Shown here one piece after another: positions 5,859 through 13,620 of a DNA stretch of 30,512 nt. The stretch's first letter is position 1. Every line of letters begins with the position of its first letter. The stretch is from a virus. The stretch is taken from IMG/VR virus record IMGVR_UViG_3300025327_000120, positions 1 through 30,512 of that record. One strand, given 5' to 3'. The notes under the pieces were generated by a model. That model ran no database searches. It saw nothing but the letters and a program-made list of their open reading frames with translations, and was not told the DNA's origin. Position numbers and translations under genes: made by a program.

Positions 5859-6198
5859 TTGGAGCTGCTCCTGTGGTCACGAGGAGGAAGCCTACGTTCA
5901 TTCCCACCGTGAGGTCCACTCATGTTCAAAATGTGGGGCAGAGATGGTCCGTGAGTGGAGTCTCGGCGCTCGCCATCAGGGATCCAGCGCTTTCCCGTTC
6001 ACGACGACGAATCTCAATGGAAAGCCCATCGAGGTAACCTCGGAGTCGCACCTGAGGGAGCTGTGCAAGGAGCATGGGGTGACGCATCGACCGGATAATG
6101 CGTTCCTGGAGAAAACCTTCAAGGGCGTGAACCCGCGCACGGGGAAGCCGGAGTATCATGAGGGCTCTGGGCGGGGGATGCCGGGGTCCTGGGTGTAA
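5845..6198 (+). CDS. FmdB-type zinc-ribbon protein
   Basis: The 117-residue product starts MPVFDWSCSCGHEE and has CxC at 8 and 10 and CSKC at 27-30, the N-terminal pattern of the FmdB/CxxC_CxxC zinc-ribbon family found in many bacteria and environmental phages. The second half (about 45-90) is a mixed region with SESHLRELCKEHG, as in phage versions of the family. Biochemical role is unknown; the ribbon suggests protein or nucleic-acid contact. ATG 5845 is chosen because the family begins with MP[IV]; the longer frame from 5710 overlaps the upstream gene and does not match. Confidence 0.75.
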   Translation: MPVFDWSCSCGHEEEAYVHSHREVHSCSKCGAEMVREWSLGARHQGSSAFPFTTTNLNGKPIEVTSESHLRELCKEHGVTHRPDNAFLEKTFKGVNPRTGKPEYHEGSGRGMPGSWV

Positions 6199-6221
6199 CT
6201 AATCAGCGGAAGGTTTGAAAA

Positions 6222-6524
6222 ATGGGAATGTACATCTTCGGTGGACCAGTAACTGGACTCTCAACCGCGAAGAACCTTACTACGCTCCTGGCGGTGAGTC
6301 CTAGAGAAGACTTCTCCACCATAACCCTGCGAGCAAAGACAGACAACGCTGGGACCGTCTTCATCGGCCGCTCCAATGTGACCACCACAACGAATCAACT
6401 AGCATACCTCGATCGCGGGGAGGCCCTTTCTGTGGATATCACTAGGGGCTTTGCAAATACAGATCAACTCTTTCTCATAGGAACCGTTGGGACGGATGTG
6501 GTCTATGTCATAGGTATCGGTTGA
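6222..6524 (+). CDS. Small beta-rich structural protein, 100 aa
   Basis: The sequence is a run of short hydrophobic strands (STITLRAK, TVFIGRSNVT, ALSVDITRGF, QLFLIGTVGTDVVYVIGIG), typical of a small beta-sandwich. It resembles the product of 18192-18506: both have a V-[FL]-Y/I-[IL]-G-x-S-x-V-T segment, an L-x-x-G-x-A turn and a final hydrophobic [FL]-L-[IV]-G-T strand set. A GGAAGG ribosome site precedes ATG 6222. A decoration or tail-accessory role is inferred from fold pattern and context. Confidence 0.55.
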   Translation: MGMYIFGGPVTGLSTAKNLTTLLAVSPREDFSTITLRAKTDNAGTVFIGRSNVTTTTNQLAYLDRGEALSVDITRGFANTDQLFLIGTVGTDVVYVIGIG

Positions 6525-6640
6525 TGATCAGTTACAGCATCCCCCCGGTGACGGTTATCGTGAAGGAGGTTCCCCGAGAGGAGAGCCTCTGGCAGCACCT
6601 TTTGAGAGTTCTTAGGAGAAAGCTAAATGGCGACCTTTAA
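6524..6640 (+). CDS. Small basic protein, 38 aa
   Basis: ATG 6524 shares one base with the preceding stop (TGATG) and the frame runs to 6640, overlapping the next gene by 14 nt. The product starts with alternating hydrophobic residues (ISYSIPPVTVIVKEV) and ends with a basic helix (LWQHLLRVLRRKLN). It is too short to assign. The coupled start and the absence of any other gene in this gap support translation. Confidence 0.45.
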   Translation: MISYSIPPVTVIVKEVPREESLWQHLLRVLRRKLNGDL

Positions 6641-7055
6641 CAAATTCGAGAGCTTCGTTGGTGCGCTTGGTCTAGGTTACCATGGCAACCTGAACACCAA
6701 CCGCCTCGACGTCAACCTCTACCTGGACGCTCCCCTAGCCACAGATGATGTCCTGGCGGATGAGACCACCCCCGCAACTGGCACTGGCTCTGGAACACAG
6801 GATACACAGAACACCTACGCAGAGGCCAGCGGGACTGGCACTCTCGTTGGTACGAAGGTGGTGTGGACGGCCGGCGCTGCTGACTGGACCGCCTTCAGAT
6901 ATGTTGTCTGTTACAACACACAGACCACCACCATTACCAACGGCTTGGTTGGTTGGTGGGATTATCTGTCCAACTTGACACTTGCCAGCGGGGAGACCTT
7001 CTCCGTGAAGTTCAACGGCTCGGAAACCACAGGCAGTATCCTCACCCTCGCGTAG
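6627..7055 (+). CDS. Phage structural protein of the MATFNKF family
   Basis: The N-terminus MATFNKFESFV, the TDTQN-like segment (DTQNTYAEASGT), the V-x-W-T-A strand, FRYVVCYN and LVGWWDY are recurrent features of a small structural protein common in environmental phage genomes. The 142-residue product is Thr/Gly/Ala-rich and beta-strand rich. TAGGAGAAAG precedes ATG 6627. The role is not experimentally known to me; a head or tail surface protein is likely. It belongs to the block of accessory virion genes between terminase and portal. Confidence 0.7.
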   Translation: MATFNKFESFVGALGLGYHGNLNTNRLDVNLYLDAPLATDDVLADETTPATGTGSGTQDTQNTYAEASGTGTLVGTKVVWTAGAADWTAFRYVVCYNTQTTTITNGLVGWWDYLSNLTLASGETFSVKFNGSETTGSILTLA

Positions 7056-7062
7056 GGCAGAA

Positions 7063-7233
7063 ATGCTCCTAAAAAGCAATGGCCTCGTGCGGCCTTGTTG
7101 CATGCCTGAGAACTGTGAAGTCAAGATTGACAAGGACCGGCAAGGTGTAGTGGTGAAGACCTGCCGAACCTGTGGGGCTAGGCACATCGAGATGTCAGTG
7201 GATCCTGGGAGGATCTTTGGTAAGGGAACCTAG
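7063..7233 (+). CDS. Small zinc-ribbon protein, 56 aa
   Basis: Two cysteine clusters, C12-C13...C18 and C34-x2-C37 (TCRTCGARH), make a likely single-zinc ribbon. The sequence between is polar (EVKIDKDRQGVVVK). Small proteins of this kind are frequent in environmental phages, without known function. ATG 7063 follows AGGGCAG, a modest ribosome site. The gene fills the gap between two structural genes and stops 3 nt before the next start. Confidence 0.6.
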   Translation: MLLKSNGLVRPCCMPENCEVKIDKDRQGVVVKTCRTCGARHIEMSVDPGRIFGKGT

Positions 7234-7236
7234 GTA

Positions 7237-8598
7237 ATGGCTGCTCCTACAGTAAGAGGCGTCGGAGCCTACGGAAGCGGCGGCGGCGGCTCGTTCATAG
7301 CTGCAGTCCCGACGGGCGGTAGCGCCCCGGTCGCTGGCGATGCCATGTACATCATCATGGAATCGTCGGACTCCAATACGACTGCAGGAACGCCGAACAC
7401 GCCAGGTGGCTGGTCTAAGCTCTTCGAGCAGACGTTCGCGGCTGGGTCGTCTGTAGAACCTGCTGTTAGCACGCTCACTATCTTCGGGAAGATCGCGGGC
7501 GCGGGCGAAGCGAACGTCACCGTCGATGGCGTCGGCGAGCACTGCTCTGGTGCGATGATTGTCATCGCTGGTCATGGGCTGTCCGTCATAGGCGATACAG
7601 TCGTTGGGACCGCGGCGGATCACGGAACCACTCAGGCCAACAACCTTGCTCCATCCATCACCGTCTCCGCTAACTCGCTCATTATCCTGGCCATCGGTCT
7701 GGGTGACGACGCGAATGATACGACAAACGTCTCGGGTGTTGTCAACGCTAACCTCGCCAGCATAACGGAGCGAATTGACCAGACAACCAATGCGGCCTCT
7801 GGCGGTGGAGTCTCGATTTACACTGCCACCTGCGCGGGGACCACAACGGGTACAACGGAGTGGGACCACGACACCGCAGCGCAGTCCGAGTCACTTCACC
7901 TTGGAATCAAGCCAGCACTCCTCAGCATAACTGCAGCTCCAGGATCCTTCAGCGAAGGGGGAGTGGCAGCGACAATTGTAGCTGGCCGTCTTCTCTCTGG
8001 AGTAGCGGGAACATATGCTGAGAGCGGGTTCTCTGCCACCCTCGTAACAGCTCGGGTGTTGTCAGCTGAGATAGGAGGTTTCGCGGAGGGGGGAGTTGCT
8101 GCCACCCTCGTGGCAGGTCGCGCCATTGGAGCTGAACCAGGTTCTTTCCTTCTAACTGGGGTGAATGCTACCCTTGTGGTCGGGACATCAGAGAAGTTTA
8201 TCAACGCAGATCCCGGTAGTTTCCTCCAGAGTGGAGTTAACAGCTCCCTGATTGCAGACCGGGCACTCTCGGCAGATACTGGTGCGTACATCCTTGGTGG
8301 AATTGGGGCAAAACTCGTACCTGGCTGGGCTGTCCTTGCGAATCCTGGGAACTTTGCACTGAGTGGTGTGGCAGCAGCGACTGCCGCTGATCGCTTCGTC
8401 TCTGCCAGTCCTGGAGTGTTTGGTCTATCTGGGGTGGCAGCTACGTTTGCGGTGGAAAGAGCCCTCCTCGCTGGGGTGGGGACCTTCGTTGAAAGCGGCT
8501 TCTCAGCAACCCTTCTTCATTCAGCTGCGGGGGGCTCGCCACCGAGAAATTCCAGTGGAAGTGTCATGTTACATGCACGTCTTGAAGGGATAATCTAA
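7237..8598 (+). CDS. Surface or tail protein with nine ~22-residue C-terminal repeats
   Basis: The 453-residue protein has two parts. Residues 1-227 form a beta-rich domain typical of phage particle proteins (AGDAMYIIMESSD, GGWSKLFEQ, SLIILAIGLGDD, ITERID). Residues 233-430 are nine tandem repeats of about 22 residues with the pattern A-x-P-G-x-F-x-x-x-G-V-x-A-T-L-V-x-x-R-x-L-S; the fourth has a 3-residue insertion. Repeats of this A-x-x-G-x-[FY] type occur in other phage surface proteins and suggest a rod or stack of small strands. The ~23-residue tail after the repeats is polar and unique. ATG 7237 follows the previous stop by 3 nt. A fibre or host-surface-binding role is inferred. Confidence 0.7.
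   Translation: MAAPTVRGVGAYGSGGGGSFIAAVPTGGSAPVAGDAMYIIMESSDSNTTAGTPNTPGGWSKLFEQTFAAGSSVEPAVSTLTIFGKIAGAGEANVTVDGVGEHCSGAMIVIAGHGLSVIGDTVVGTAADHGTTQANNLAPSITVSANSLIILAIGLGDDANDTTNVSGVVNANLASITERIDQTTNAASGGGVSIYTATCAGTTTGTTEWDHDTAAQSESLHLGIKPALLSITAAPGSFSEGGVAATIVAGRLLSGVAGTYAESGFSATLVTARVLSAEIGGFAEGGVAATLVAGRAIGAEPGSFLLTGVNATLVVGTSEKFINADPGSFLQSGVNSSLIADRALSADTGAYILGGIGAKLVPGWAVLANPGNFALSGVAAATAADRFVSASPGVFGLSGVAATFAVERALLAGVGTFVESGFSATLLHSAAGGSPPRNSSGSVMLHARLEGII
7933..8526 (+). repeat. Nine in-frame coding repeats of about 66 bp
   Basis: Seven units are exactly 22 codons, one is 25 and the last is truncated at 19. The units match clearly in protein (G at position 4, aromatic at 6, G at 10, hydrophobics at 15-16) but much less in DNA, so the expansion is old or under diversifying selection rather than a recent slip. 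Confidence 0.8.
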
Positions 8599-8599
8599 G

Positions 8600-9397
8600 A
8601 TGTCCTACGCAATCCAGCCCGCATTTCTCACACCTACACTGAATGTCTCTATGACTGGGGAACTCCTTGGGAAACCAGCAAAGGTAGTTTACATCCTGGG
8701 GAGCCGAAGCCAAGGTTGGAGCAGCACGTCGGCCCTTGGGGATGCTTGTGATTACCTTGACACTAGCCAGGCTTTGATGAACACGCCGGGTATCGGTCAG
8801 ACCCTCTACCTGGTGTCGACGAGTACCTCTGATGATACTGGTGGAACTGGGGCGAGAACGGTCAGGATCGTCTACTTGGACGCAGCAGGAGATCAGCAGG
8901 TCACCACAGTCGCCCTTGATGGAACTACTCCCGTTAGTCTAGGGAGCGGTTTCAGTTTCATCCAGTGGATGGAAGTGGCGTCTACGGGGAGCGGAGAGGT
9001 TGCTGTGGGGGATCTTAGTATCTCCAGCATCAATGGAGCAGCCACGGTCGCGACTACTTTTGAGTTTATCCGCGCTGGAGGCAATAGGTCCCTCTCAGGG
9101 AGGTATCAGGTCCCCACGGGATTTACGGCATACATCAGCCACTGGGGCGCGGCATCTATTGGGGCGAATATGGATGTTCGCCTCAGGGCCTTGGTGTTCG
9201 CGGATGATTACACCCTCTCGACAGAGTATCACTTCCAGGACCGTGTTTATCTATCCTCTGGGAGTAATGGTGAGATGCTGACAAACTACATCAGTGTCCC
9301 CTCGGGGTGTGTGGTTAAGATATCCGCGATCCCTGACCAGGCGGCTGCGGGGAAACAATTGGACTGCGACTTTCACCTCATTGTAGTGGCTAATTAG
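8600..9397 (+). CDS. Beta-rich virion or tail protein, 265 aa
   Basis: The sequence is rich in Ser, Thr and Gly with regular strands. The segments YQVPTGFTAYISHWGAAS and HFQDRVYL are a pattern I associate with phage tail and particle proteins. N-terminal residues 1-60 include GKPAKVVYILGSRSQGW. No catalytic motif is seen. ATG 8600 lies one base after the previous stop with a weak AAGGGA site. Together with the repeat protein upstream it makes a pair of probable surface proteins just before the portal gene. Confidence 0.6.
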   Translation: MSYAIQPAFLTPTLNVSMTGELLGKPAKVVYILGSRSQGWSSTSALGDACDYLDTSQALMNTPGIGQTLYLVSTSTSDDTGGTGARTVRIVYLDAAGDQQVTTVALDGTTPVSLGSGFSFIQWMEVASTGSGEVAVGDLSISSINGAATVATTFEFIRAGGNRSLSGRYQVPTGFTAYISHWGAASIGANMDVRLRALVFADDYTLSTEYHFQDRVYLSSGSNGEMLTNYISVPSGCVVKISAIPDQAAAGKQLDCDFHLIVVAN

Positions 9398-9410
9398 TAG
9401 AGGTTGATCA

Positions 9411-11453
9411 ATGAGACTCCCTGCTGCATTTGAAGAGTACGAGAACCAGATCCTCTCCTACGTGCGCGCCTGCGTGAGCGATGGGATGTCCCTGCTCCGC
9501 AGGGAGCGGGCGTACACCGACATGAACACTGCCATTAAGTTTGTGAATGGGGAGCAGTACCCTCTCCGATCAAGGGCCATCTCACGCCTCGTGGACAACC
9601 GCCTCCGGAAGATCGTGAATGAAACCGTGGGTGCCCTGACCGATGTCCGTCCCATCTGGAACTATGACACCATCGACCCGGATCCTACATTCGTGGAGCA
9701 GGCAGAGATTCTCTCTAAGCTCGCCAGGGGGTGGTGGAAGGGGGGCCTGGTCGACCGGCGTCTCCAGACGATTCTCACCTATGCGATGGTGGGAGGTTCT
9801 GGATATGGGTTCTTGCGGTGGAATAAGGATCTCCCCGGCGGAGGGGATATTGAACTCACACCGCTGGATCCCAGAAACATCATCCCTATCGAGCCGGTGT
9901 ATAGCGACTCCATCCAGGACTGGCGGGGGGTTCTGATTCGCCAAGAGATCCAGATCGAGGATGTGAAGCTCATGTATCCCACCAAGGCATACAAGGTGGG
10001 GGCGAAGAGCCGGTCCTCATGGTTCACCCCGATGACCAAGGAGGGTGGGTCCATCTACAATGTCCTGAGCGCGGCGTGGAGCGTGCTCACGCGCGGGAAT
10101 GAGGGCCGCAACCGGGAACTCCCGAACACAACCGACCTGATGCATATCTTCATCAAGGACGAGAGTGTGAACACCGGCTCCGAGGTGCGCATCATGGGCG
10201 AGCCTGGGACGAATTGGCAATACCCAGTCTTCCCGGTCGGCTCGAAGCACCCCCTCACAGGTGAGGAGGTCACCGAGCTGGAAGCGCGTCTCTACCCAAG
10301 AGGGCGACTCATTGTGTGCACGGAAGAGGCAGTTCTGTCAGACGGCCCCAATCCCTACTGGCACGGGATGTTCCCCCTGATTCGCTTCACCCTGGAGCCT
10401 CTCCCCTGGTCGATCCTGGGGGCTTCGATTATTGGTGACCTGGTGCCCCTTCAGAATGCTCTCAACGAGGGCCTGCGTGGCATCGAAGATGGCACCGCGC
10501 AGTGGCTCAGGAGAGGCGTCGTCGCGGATCAGCACGCGATCTCCAAGACCACTCTGGAGGCCCTAGACACACGGAAGGCTGGATTCAAGGCATACCTGAA
10601 CAACAATGCCGGCGGGGAGGGATTCAAGATCGTCGACGGCCCTGTCTTCCCGGCCTGGTACATGCAGATGTTGGAGTTCTACAAGAGTGAGATGGATGAG
10701 ATCAGCGGTGTGAAGGGTTTGCAACAGCTCGCACAGCTCAAGCAGATGCCTTCTGCCGACACCCTGGAGAAGTTCCGGGAGGCCCTCTCACCCCTCCTGA
10801 AGGTCCGCTCAAGGGCCATGGAGGTAAGCCTGGGCGAGCTAGCGGAACTCCTGAAGGTGAACTTCTTCCAGTTCTACAACACGAAACGCCGGCTGGAGAT
10901 CCTTGGGAAGGATGGCGTCACCCTTGAGGACTTCGACTACGACCCTGGCAGCCTTGTGCCGGCGGGCACGCCGACTGAAACCACCACCAGGGAGGACAGA
11001 GCGAAGAAGCATCATAAGAGTTTCAAATTCAGCGTTGCACCCAACTCCTTCCTTGCAGTGAGCCACACGGAGCAGAAGATGCTTATTCTGCAGATGTTCC
11101 GGGAGCAGATCATGGATCCTTGGTCCCTGTGGGAGGCGATGGATGTCGCCAACACTGGACCAGTTCCGGCGGAGACGGTCCCGGAGCGCATTGTGGCGGC
11201 CCGGAAGATAGGCTTGATGGAAGGCCCAACCCCGGAGATGGTGCAGATGCAGCAGCAACTCCAGACGATGCAGCTTCAGCTTCAACTGATGCAGATGCAG
11301 GCGATGGCAGCTGGAATGGGAGGGGCTCCCCCGGAAGGTGGTCCGCCTCCTGAAATCCCAGGGAAGGGCCCTGGGCGGCCTCCTAGCGGTCAGGAGCCCC
11401 CACAGCTCATCCAAAAGGGTGGTAGCCCTGTGGTGAGTGAAAGCGGGCGATGA
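9411..11453 (+). CDS. Portal protein
   Basis: The 680-residue product fits a phage portal, the dodecameric ring at the head vertex through which DNA passes. The N-terminus is helical with a conserved-looking FVNGEQYPLR and VNETVGALTDVRP; DPRNIIPI and WRGVLIRQEI mark the wing region. A long helical stem follows (EMDEISGVKGLQQL, then FREALSPLLKVRSRAMEV). The final 75 residues are low complexity: a Gln/Met run (QMQQQLQTMQLQLQLMQMQ) and a Pro/Gly-rich tail. Position before scaffold and capsid supports the call. An AGAGGTTG site precedes ATG 9411. Its size is closer to P22-like or T7-like portals than to small siphovirus portals. Confidence 0.85.
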   Translation: MRLPAAFEEYENQILSYVRACVSDGMSLLRRERAYTDMNTAIKFVNGEQYPLRSRAISRLVDNRLRKIVNETVGALTDVRPIWNYDTIDPDPTFVEQAEILSKLARGWWKGGLVDRRLQTILTYAMVGGSGYGFLRWNKDLPGGGDIELTPLDPRNIIPIEPVYSDSIQDWRGVLIRQEIQIEDVKLMYPTKAYKVGAKSRSSWFTPMTKEGGSIYNVLSAAWSVLTRGNEGRNRELPNTTDLMHIFIKDESVNTGSEVRIMGEPGTNWQYPVFPVGSKHPLTGEEVTELEARLYPRGRLIVCTEEAVLSDGPNPYWHGMFPLIRFTLEPLPWSILGASIIGDLVPLQNALNEGLRGIEDGTAQWLRRGVVADQHAISKTTLEALDTRKAGFKAYLNNNAGGEGFKIVDGPVFPAWYMQMLEFYKSEMDEISGVKGLQQLAQLKQMPSADTLEKFREALSPLLKVRSRAMEVSLGELAELLKVNFFQFYNTKRRLEILGKDGVTLEDFDYDPGSLVPAGTPTETTTREDRAKKHHKSFKFSVAPNSFLAVSHTEQKMLILQMFREQIMDPWSLWEAMDVANTGPVPAETVPERIVAARKIGLMEGPTPEMVQMQQQLQTMQLQLQLMQMQAMAAGMGGAPPEGGPPPEIPGKGPGRPPSGQEPPQLIQKGGSPVVSESGR

Positions 11454-11998
11454 GACATGAAACAGCTTTTCTCCTTCTGGTGGGTCTGATGGCATGGTTG
11501 TCTTTTCTTGAACGTGAAGAGGAGCTCCCGCGCCCAGCGCAGGGGGCAGCGCAGATATTCGAGCCCCAAGTGGCGCAAGCTATTGAGCCGCCTCCATTTA
11601 CGGAGGAGGAACTCCTCGCTAGGACCGCCTATGGCGAGGCGCGGGGGGAGCCAGAGGAAGGTCAGCTGGCAGTCATGCACAGCATCCTCAATCGGGTGAA
11701 GAGTGGCCAATATCCAGGCACGGTGGAGGCTGTCGTGCGGCAGCCCAGGCAGTTTAGTGCGTGGAATCCAGAGGATCCCAACCGCGAGAAGATGGAGTCT
11801 GCCGAGGAGGATCCAGTCTTTGAGAAGATCCTGGAGCTTGCGGTGAGATCATTCAGGGGGAAGACCAAAGACCCCACGGGCGGTGCCACGCACTATCATC
11901 GCTCCGACATCAGCCCTCGATGGGCACCAGGGATGGAGACTACAAGGGAAATCGGAGCCCACCGCTTCCTGCGACCTAAGTCGCAGGGGCGCAGATAG
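11450..11998 (+). CDS. SleB-type cell-wall hydrolase (phage lysin) with N-terminal anchor
   Basis: The domain at residues 55-172 matches the SleB/Hydrolase_2 family of lytic transglycosylases, which cut peptidoglycan glycan strands. Visible are ARTAYGEARGE (58-68, probable catalytic E63), GQLAVMHSILNRVKSG, QFSAW, and TGGATHYH...W...IGAHRF near the end. Residues 6-19 are a hydrophobic segment (FLLLVGLMAWLSFL), fitting a signal anchor, followed by a Glu/Pro-rich linker. ATG 11450 overlaps the portal stop by 4 nt (ATGA), so translation is coupled to the portal. It may act in host lysis, or as a virion enzyme during DNA entry. Promoter 11999-12028 follows directly. Confidence 0.88.
   Translation: MRHETAFLLLVGLMAWLSFLEREEELPRPAQGAAQIFEPQVAQAIEPPPFTEEELLARTAYGEARGEPEEGQLAVMHSILNRVKSGQYPGTVEAVVRQPRQFSAWNPEDPNREKMESAEEDPVFEKILELAVRSFRGKTKDPTGGATHYHRSDISPRWAPGMETTREIGAHRFLRPKSQGRR
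11968..11987 (+). terminator. 8-bp hairpin at the end of the lysin gene, possible weak terminator
   Basis: CCTGCGAC (11968-11975) pairs perfectly with GTCGCAGG (11980-11987) across CTAA. It lies in the last codons of the lysin gene, 11 nt before the -35 box of the next promoter. There is no T-tract after it, so it could equally be an mRNA-stability or processing structure that separates two transcripts. Confidence 0.35.
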
Positions 11999-12028
11999 TT
12001 GACAGCTTGGCATGAGATATGCTACACT
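11999..12028 (+). promoter_or_regulatory. Sigma70-type promoter after the lysin gene
   Basis: A perfect TTGACA (11999-12004) is followed by 18 nt and TACACT (12023-12028), with TGC as extended -10. The predicted start near 12035 leaves a leader of about 11 nt before the next gene at 12046. It is placed to transcribe the scaffold and capsid genes. Confidence 0.72.
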
Positions 12029-12045
12029 GTTGAAAATGGTGGAAA

Positions 12046-12180
12046 ATGCCTAGTACGAGTGACCGCCAGAGACGTTACATGGGGGCGGCTCTTGCGCGAG
12101 CACGCAAGGGCGAACGCCGGGCGTCTGATCCTAAGATGTCTGAGCGGAAGCTCCGCCATTATGCTCGAAAGGTGAAGTAA
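12046..12180 (+). CDS. DUF3008-like small basic protein, 44 aa
   Basis: The sequence MPSTSDRQRRYMGAALARA...KMSERKLRHYAR follows the pattern of the small DUF3008 proteins widespread in environmental phages (MP.tS..QRRfMG...a...KG...S...mse..L..fA). It is strongly basic. The function is not established; a DNA- or RNA-contact or virion role is possible. GGTGG precedes ATG 12046, close to the predicted transcript start. The stop abuts the start of the next gene. Confidence 0.7.
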   Translation: MPSTSDRQRRYMGAALARARKGERRASDPKMSERKLRHYARKVK

Positions 12181-12324
12181 ATGGCTGAATACGGCACGAA
12201 GCGCCCTGCGCCTCAGATCAAGACCCCCTTCGCCGAGCCCATCGTCTGGGAGCATGGCAAGGGGAACAAGGATGGCGTGGAGCGTGTGAAGTCGGACAAC
12301 AAGAACACCAAGATCGGGAAGTAG
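12181..12324 (+). CDS. Hypothetical small basic protein, 47 aa
   Basis: ATG 12181 follows the upstream stop with no gap, and GAAAGGTG upstream can serve as ribosome site. The product is hydrophilic and lysine rich, with a TPFAEPIVWEHGKG centre. No family is recognised. Context (between a DUF3008-like gene and the pre-scaffold gene) suggests a minor virion or assembly factor. Base composition is the same as the capsid genes. Confidence 0.55.
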   Translation: MAEYGTKRPAPQIKTPFAEPIVWEHGKGNKDGVERVKSDNKNTKIGK

Positions 12325-12328
12325 GCGA

Positions 12329-12658
12329 GTGTCTACCCCAGTCAACCCAGCTCTGCAACTTGGGCGTCCGCCAGTGACGCCACCGGATATGCCTACGCTC
12401 TCATCCGTTCGGGTGGGAGAGGGTCCGACCGGCCCAGGGCTGAGTGCGGCTTTGCCGCGACTGTTCTTTGAATTGAGCCAGCGGATCGACACAATCGCTC
12501 GCTTGCTTCCAGGACAGAGTATGCAGCTTGATGAGATTCGCTCACGACTGCAGGAAGTACTGGCTGACGCGGTGCAGAACCCAGAGATGGGTGGCCGCGA
12601 GGAAAACCGCTCGCTGCTCGGATCGGCCGGGCAGGAGCAACAGCCCTACATGGGCTAG
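12329..12658 (+). CDS. Hypothetical protein with C-terminal helix, 109 aa
   Basis: The start is GTG 12329, 4 nt after the upstream stop. The first 45 residues are Pro/Gly/Thr rich and probably flexible. Residues 47-83 (RLFFELSQRIDTIARLL, then QLDEIRSRLQEVLADAV) look like an amphipathic helix pair. The tail is polar. It sits just before the scaffold gene and may be an assembly or internal protein, but no family is recognised. The 76-nt gap to the scaffold gene holds only the duplicated GGAGGAGCT and the scaffold ribosome site. Confidence 0.55.
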   Translation: MSTPVNPALQLGRPPVTPPDMPTLSSVRVGEGPTGPGLSAALPRLFFELSQRIDTIARLLPGQSMQLDEIRSRLQEVLADAVQNPEMGGREENRSLLGSAGQEQQPYMG

Positions 12659-12734
12659 ATGTAGGGTCTCAGAGGAGGAGCTCAGCTCTACCCCACCTGG
12701 GAGGAGCTAAGTAAACCAGCCTCTGGAGGTTAGA

Positions 12735-13574
12735 ATGAGCAAGGTGAATGAGCAGGAGGCGTACCAGGCGTTTCTAGATGAGGTTAAGGCTAAACTGCCG
12801 AGCGAACTCCAGTCGCATCTCGACGCAATCGCGGGGACCGATGCTGGGAAGGAAATCTTCCGCGGCAAGCTCCGTGAGGATCACTTCTACACCAAGTTGA
12901 ACGAAGTCAACGAGGTGAAGAAGCGTGCAGAGACCGATTGGCAGTCTGTTCGGGCGAAGGCGGCAGCTCAGGATGAGTGGTATAAGAAGAACGCCCCTCT
13001 CGCTGAGCGATCCATCAAGGAGGCGCAGGCGCTTAAGACGCGGCTTCGCTCCTTGGAGGACAAAGCCTCAGAGGCTGGCTTGAGTCTGGATGACCTGGGA
13101 GACGCTACCACCGAGCGGCGCAGCAGCGCTTCTGCTGCGGTTCCTGAAGGAATCTCCGCTGAGGAGTTGAATGATCTCAGGGCGAAAGTGAATTTCTTCG
13201 ACAAGGCTCTCCCCAAGGTGCTCGGTGATCTCACCGCCATCGTGAGGGAGTCTATCAAGGAGAATCTCGACGTGAGCCCGGAGGAGGTCATCAGCTACGC
13301 ATCGGAGCATGGAGTCGATCCTCGAAGTGCCTTTCTAGAGCTGACCCGTGAAGAGCGGGAGAAGAGAGATTCGAAAGCTCTCGACGATGCTTTGGAGCAG
13401 GCTAGAGAAGAGGGTCGACGCGATGCAATTTCTAAGCTCCAGGGGCCTGATCGCATTCGACACAGTGGTCCCTCCGTTGTGGATCAACTCACTGCAAAGG
13501 ACGCTCCTGTGAGCGACGCGCGCAGTAGGGTGGACCAGGCGGTGAGGGACTTCATGGAGTTGGGTGCGTCTTAG
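12735..13574 (+). CDS. Putative scaffolding protein
   Basis: The 279-residue protein lies directly before the capsid gene and is almost entirely charged and helical. Residues 55-125 form a probable coiled coil (KLNEVNEVKKRAETDW, KEAQALKTRLRSLEDK), and a second helical zone runs from 205 to 235 (REEREKRDSKALDDALEQA). It has few cysteines or aromatics. These are usual features of phage scaffolds, which guide capsid assembly and then leave. A conserved-domain match cannot be claimed. GGAGGTTAG precedes ATG 12735. Confidence 0.75.
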   Translation: MSKVNEQEAYQAFLDEVKAKLPSELQSHLDAIAGTDAGKEIFRGKLREDHFYTKLNEVNEVKKRAETDWQSVRAKAAAQDEWYKKNAPLAERSIKEAQALKTRLRSLEDKASEAGLSLDDLGDATTERRSSASAAVPEGISAEELNDLRAKVNFFDKALPKVLGDLTAIVRESIKENLDVSPEEVISYASEHGVDPRSAFLELTREEREKRDSKALDDALEQAREEGRRDAISKLQGPDRIRHSGPSVVDQLTAKDAPVSDARSRVDQAVRDFMELGAS

Positions 13575-13588
13575 CCCAGGGGCAACAT

Positions 13589-13608
13589 TGAGGCGCTAGC
13601 GCGCCTCA
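13589..13608 (+). other. GC-rich hairpin just upstream of the capsid ribosome site
   Basis: TGAGGCGC (13589-13596) pairs perfectly with GCGCCTCA (13601-13608) across TAGC. The Shine-Dalgarno GGAG (13609-13612) starts at its base and is left open. No T-tract follows. A 5' stabilising structure or RNase processing site for the highly expressed capsid message fits better than a terminator. Confidence 0.5.
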
Positions 13609-13620
13609 GGAGTTAACTAG

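Noticed and set aside
7195-7869. Minus-strand open frame opposite the repeat protein
   Set aside because: Arg-rich, no recognisable protein pattern, overlaps a better + strand gene.
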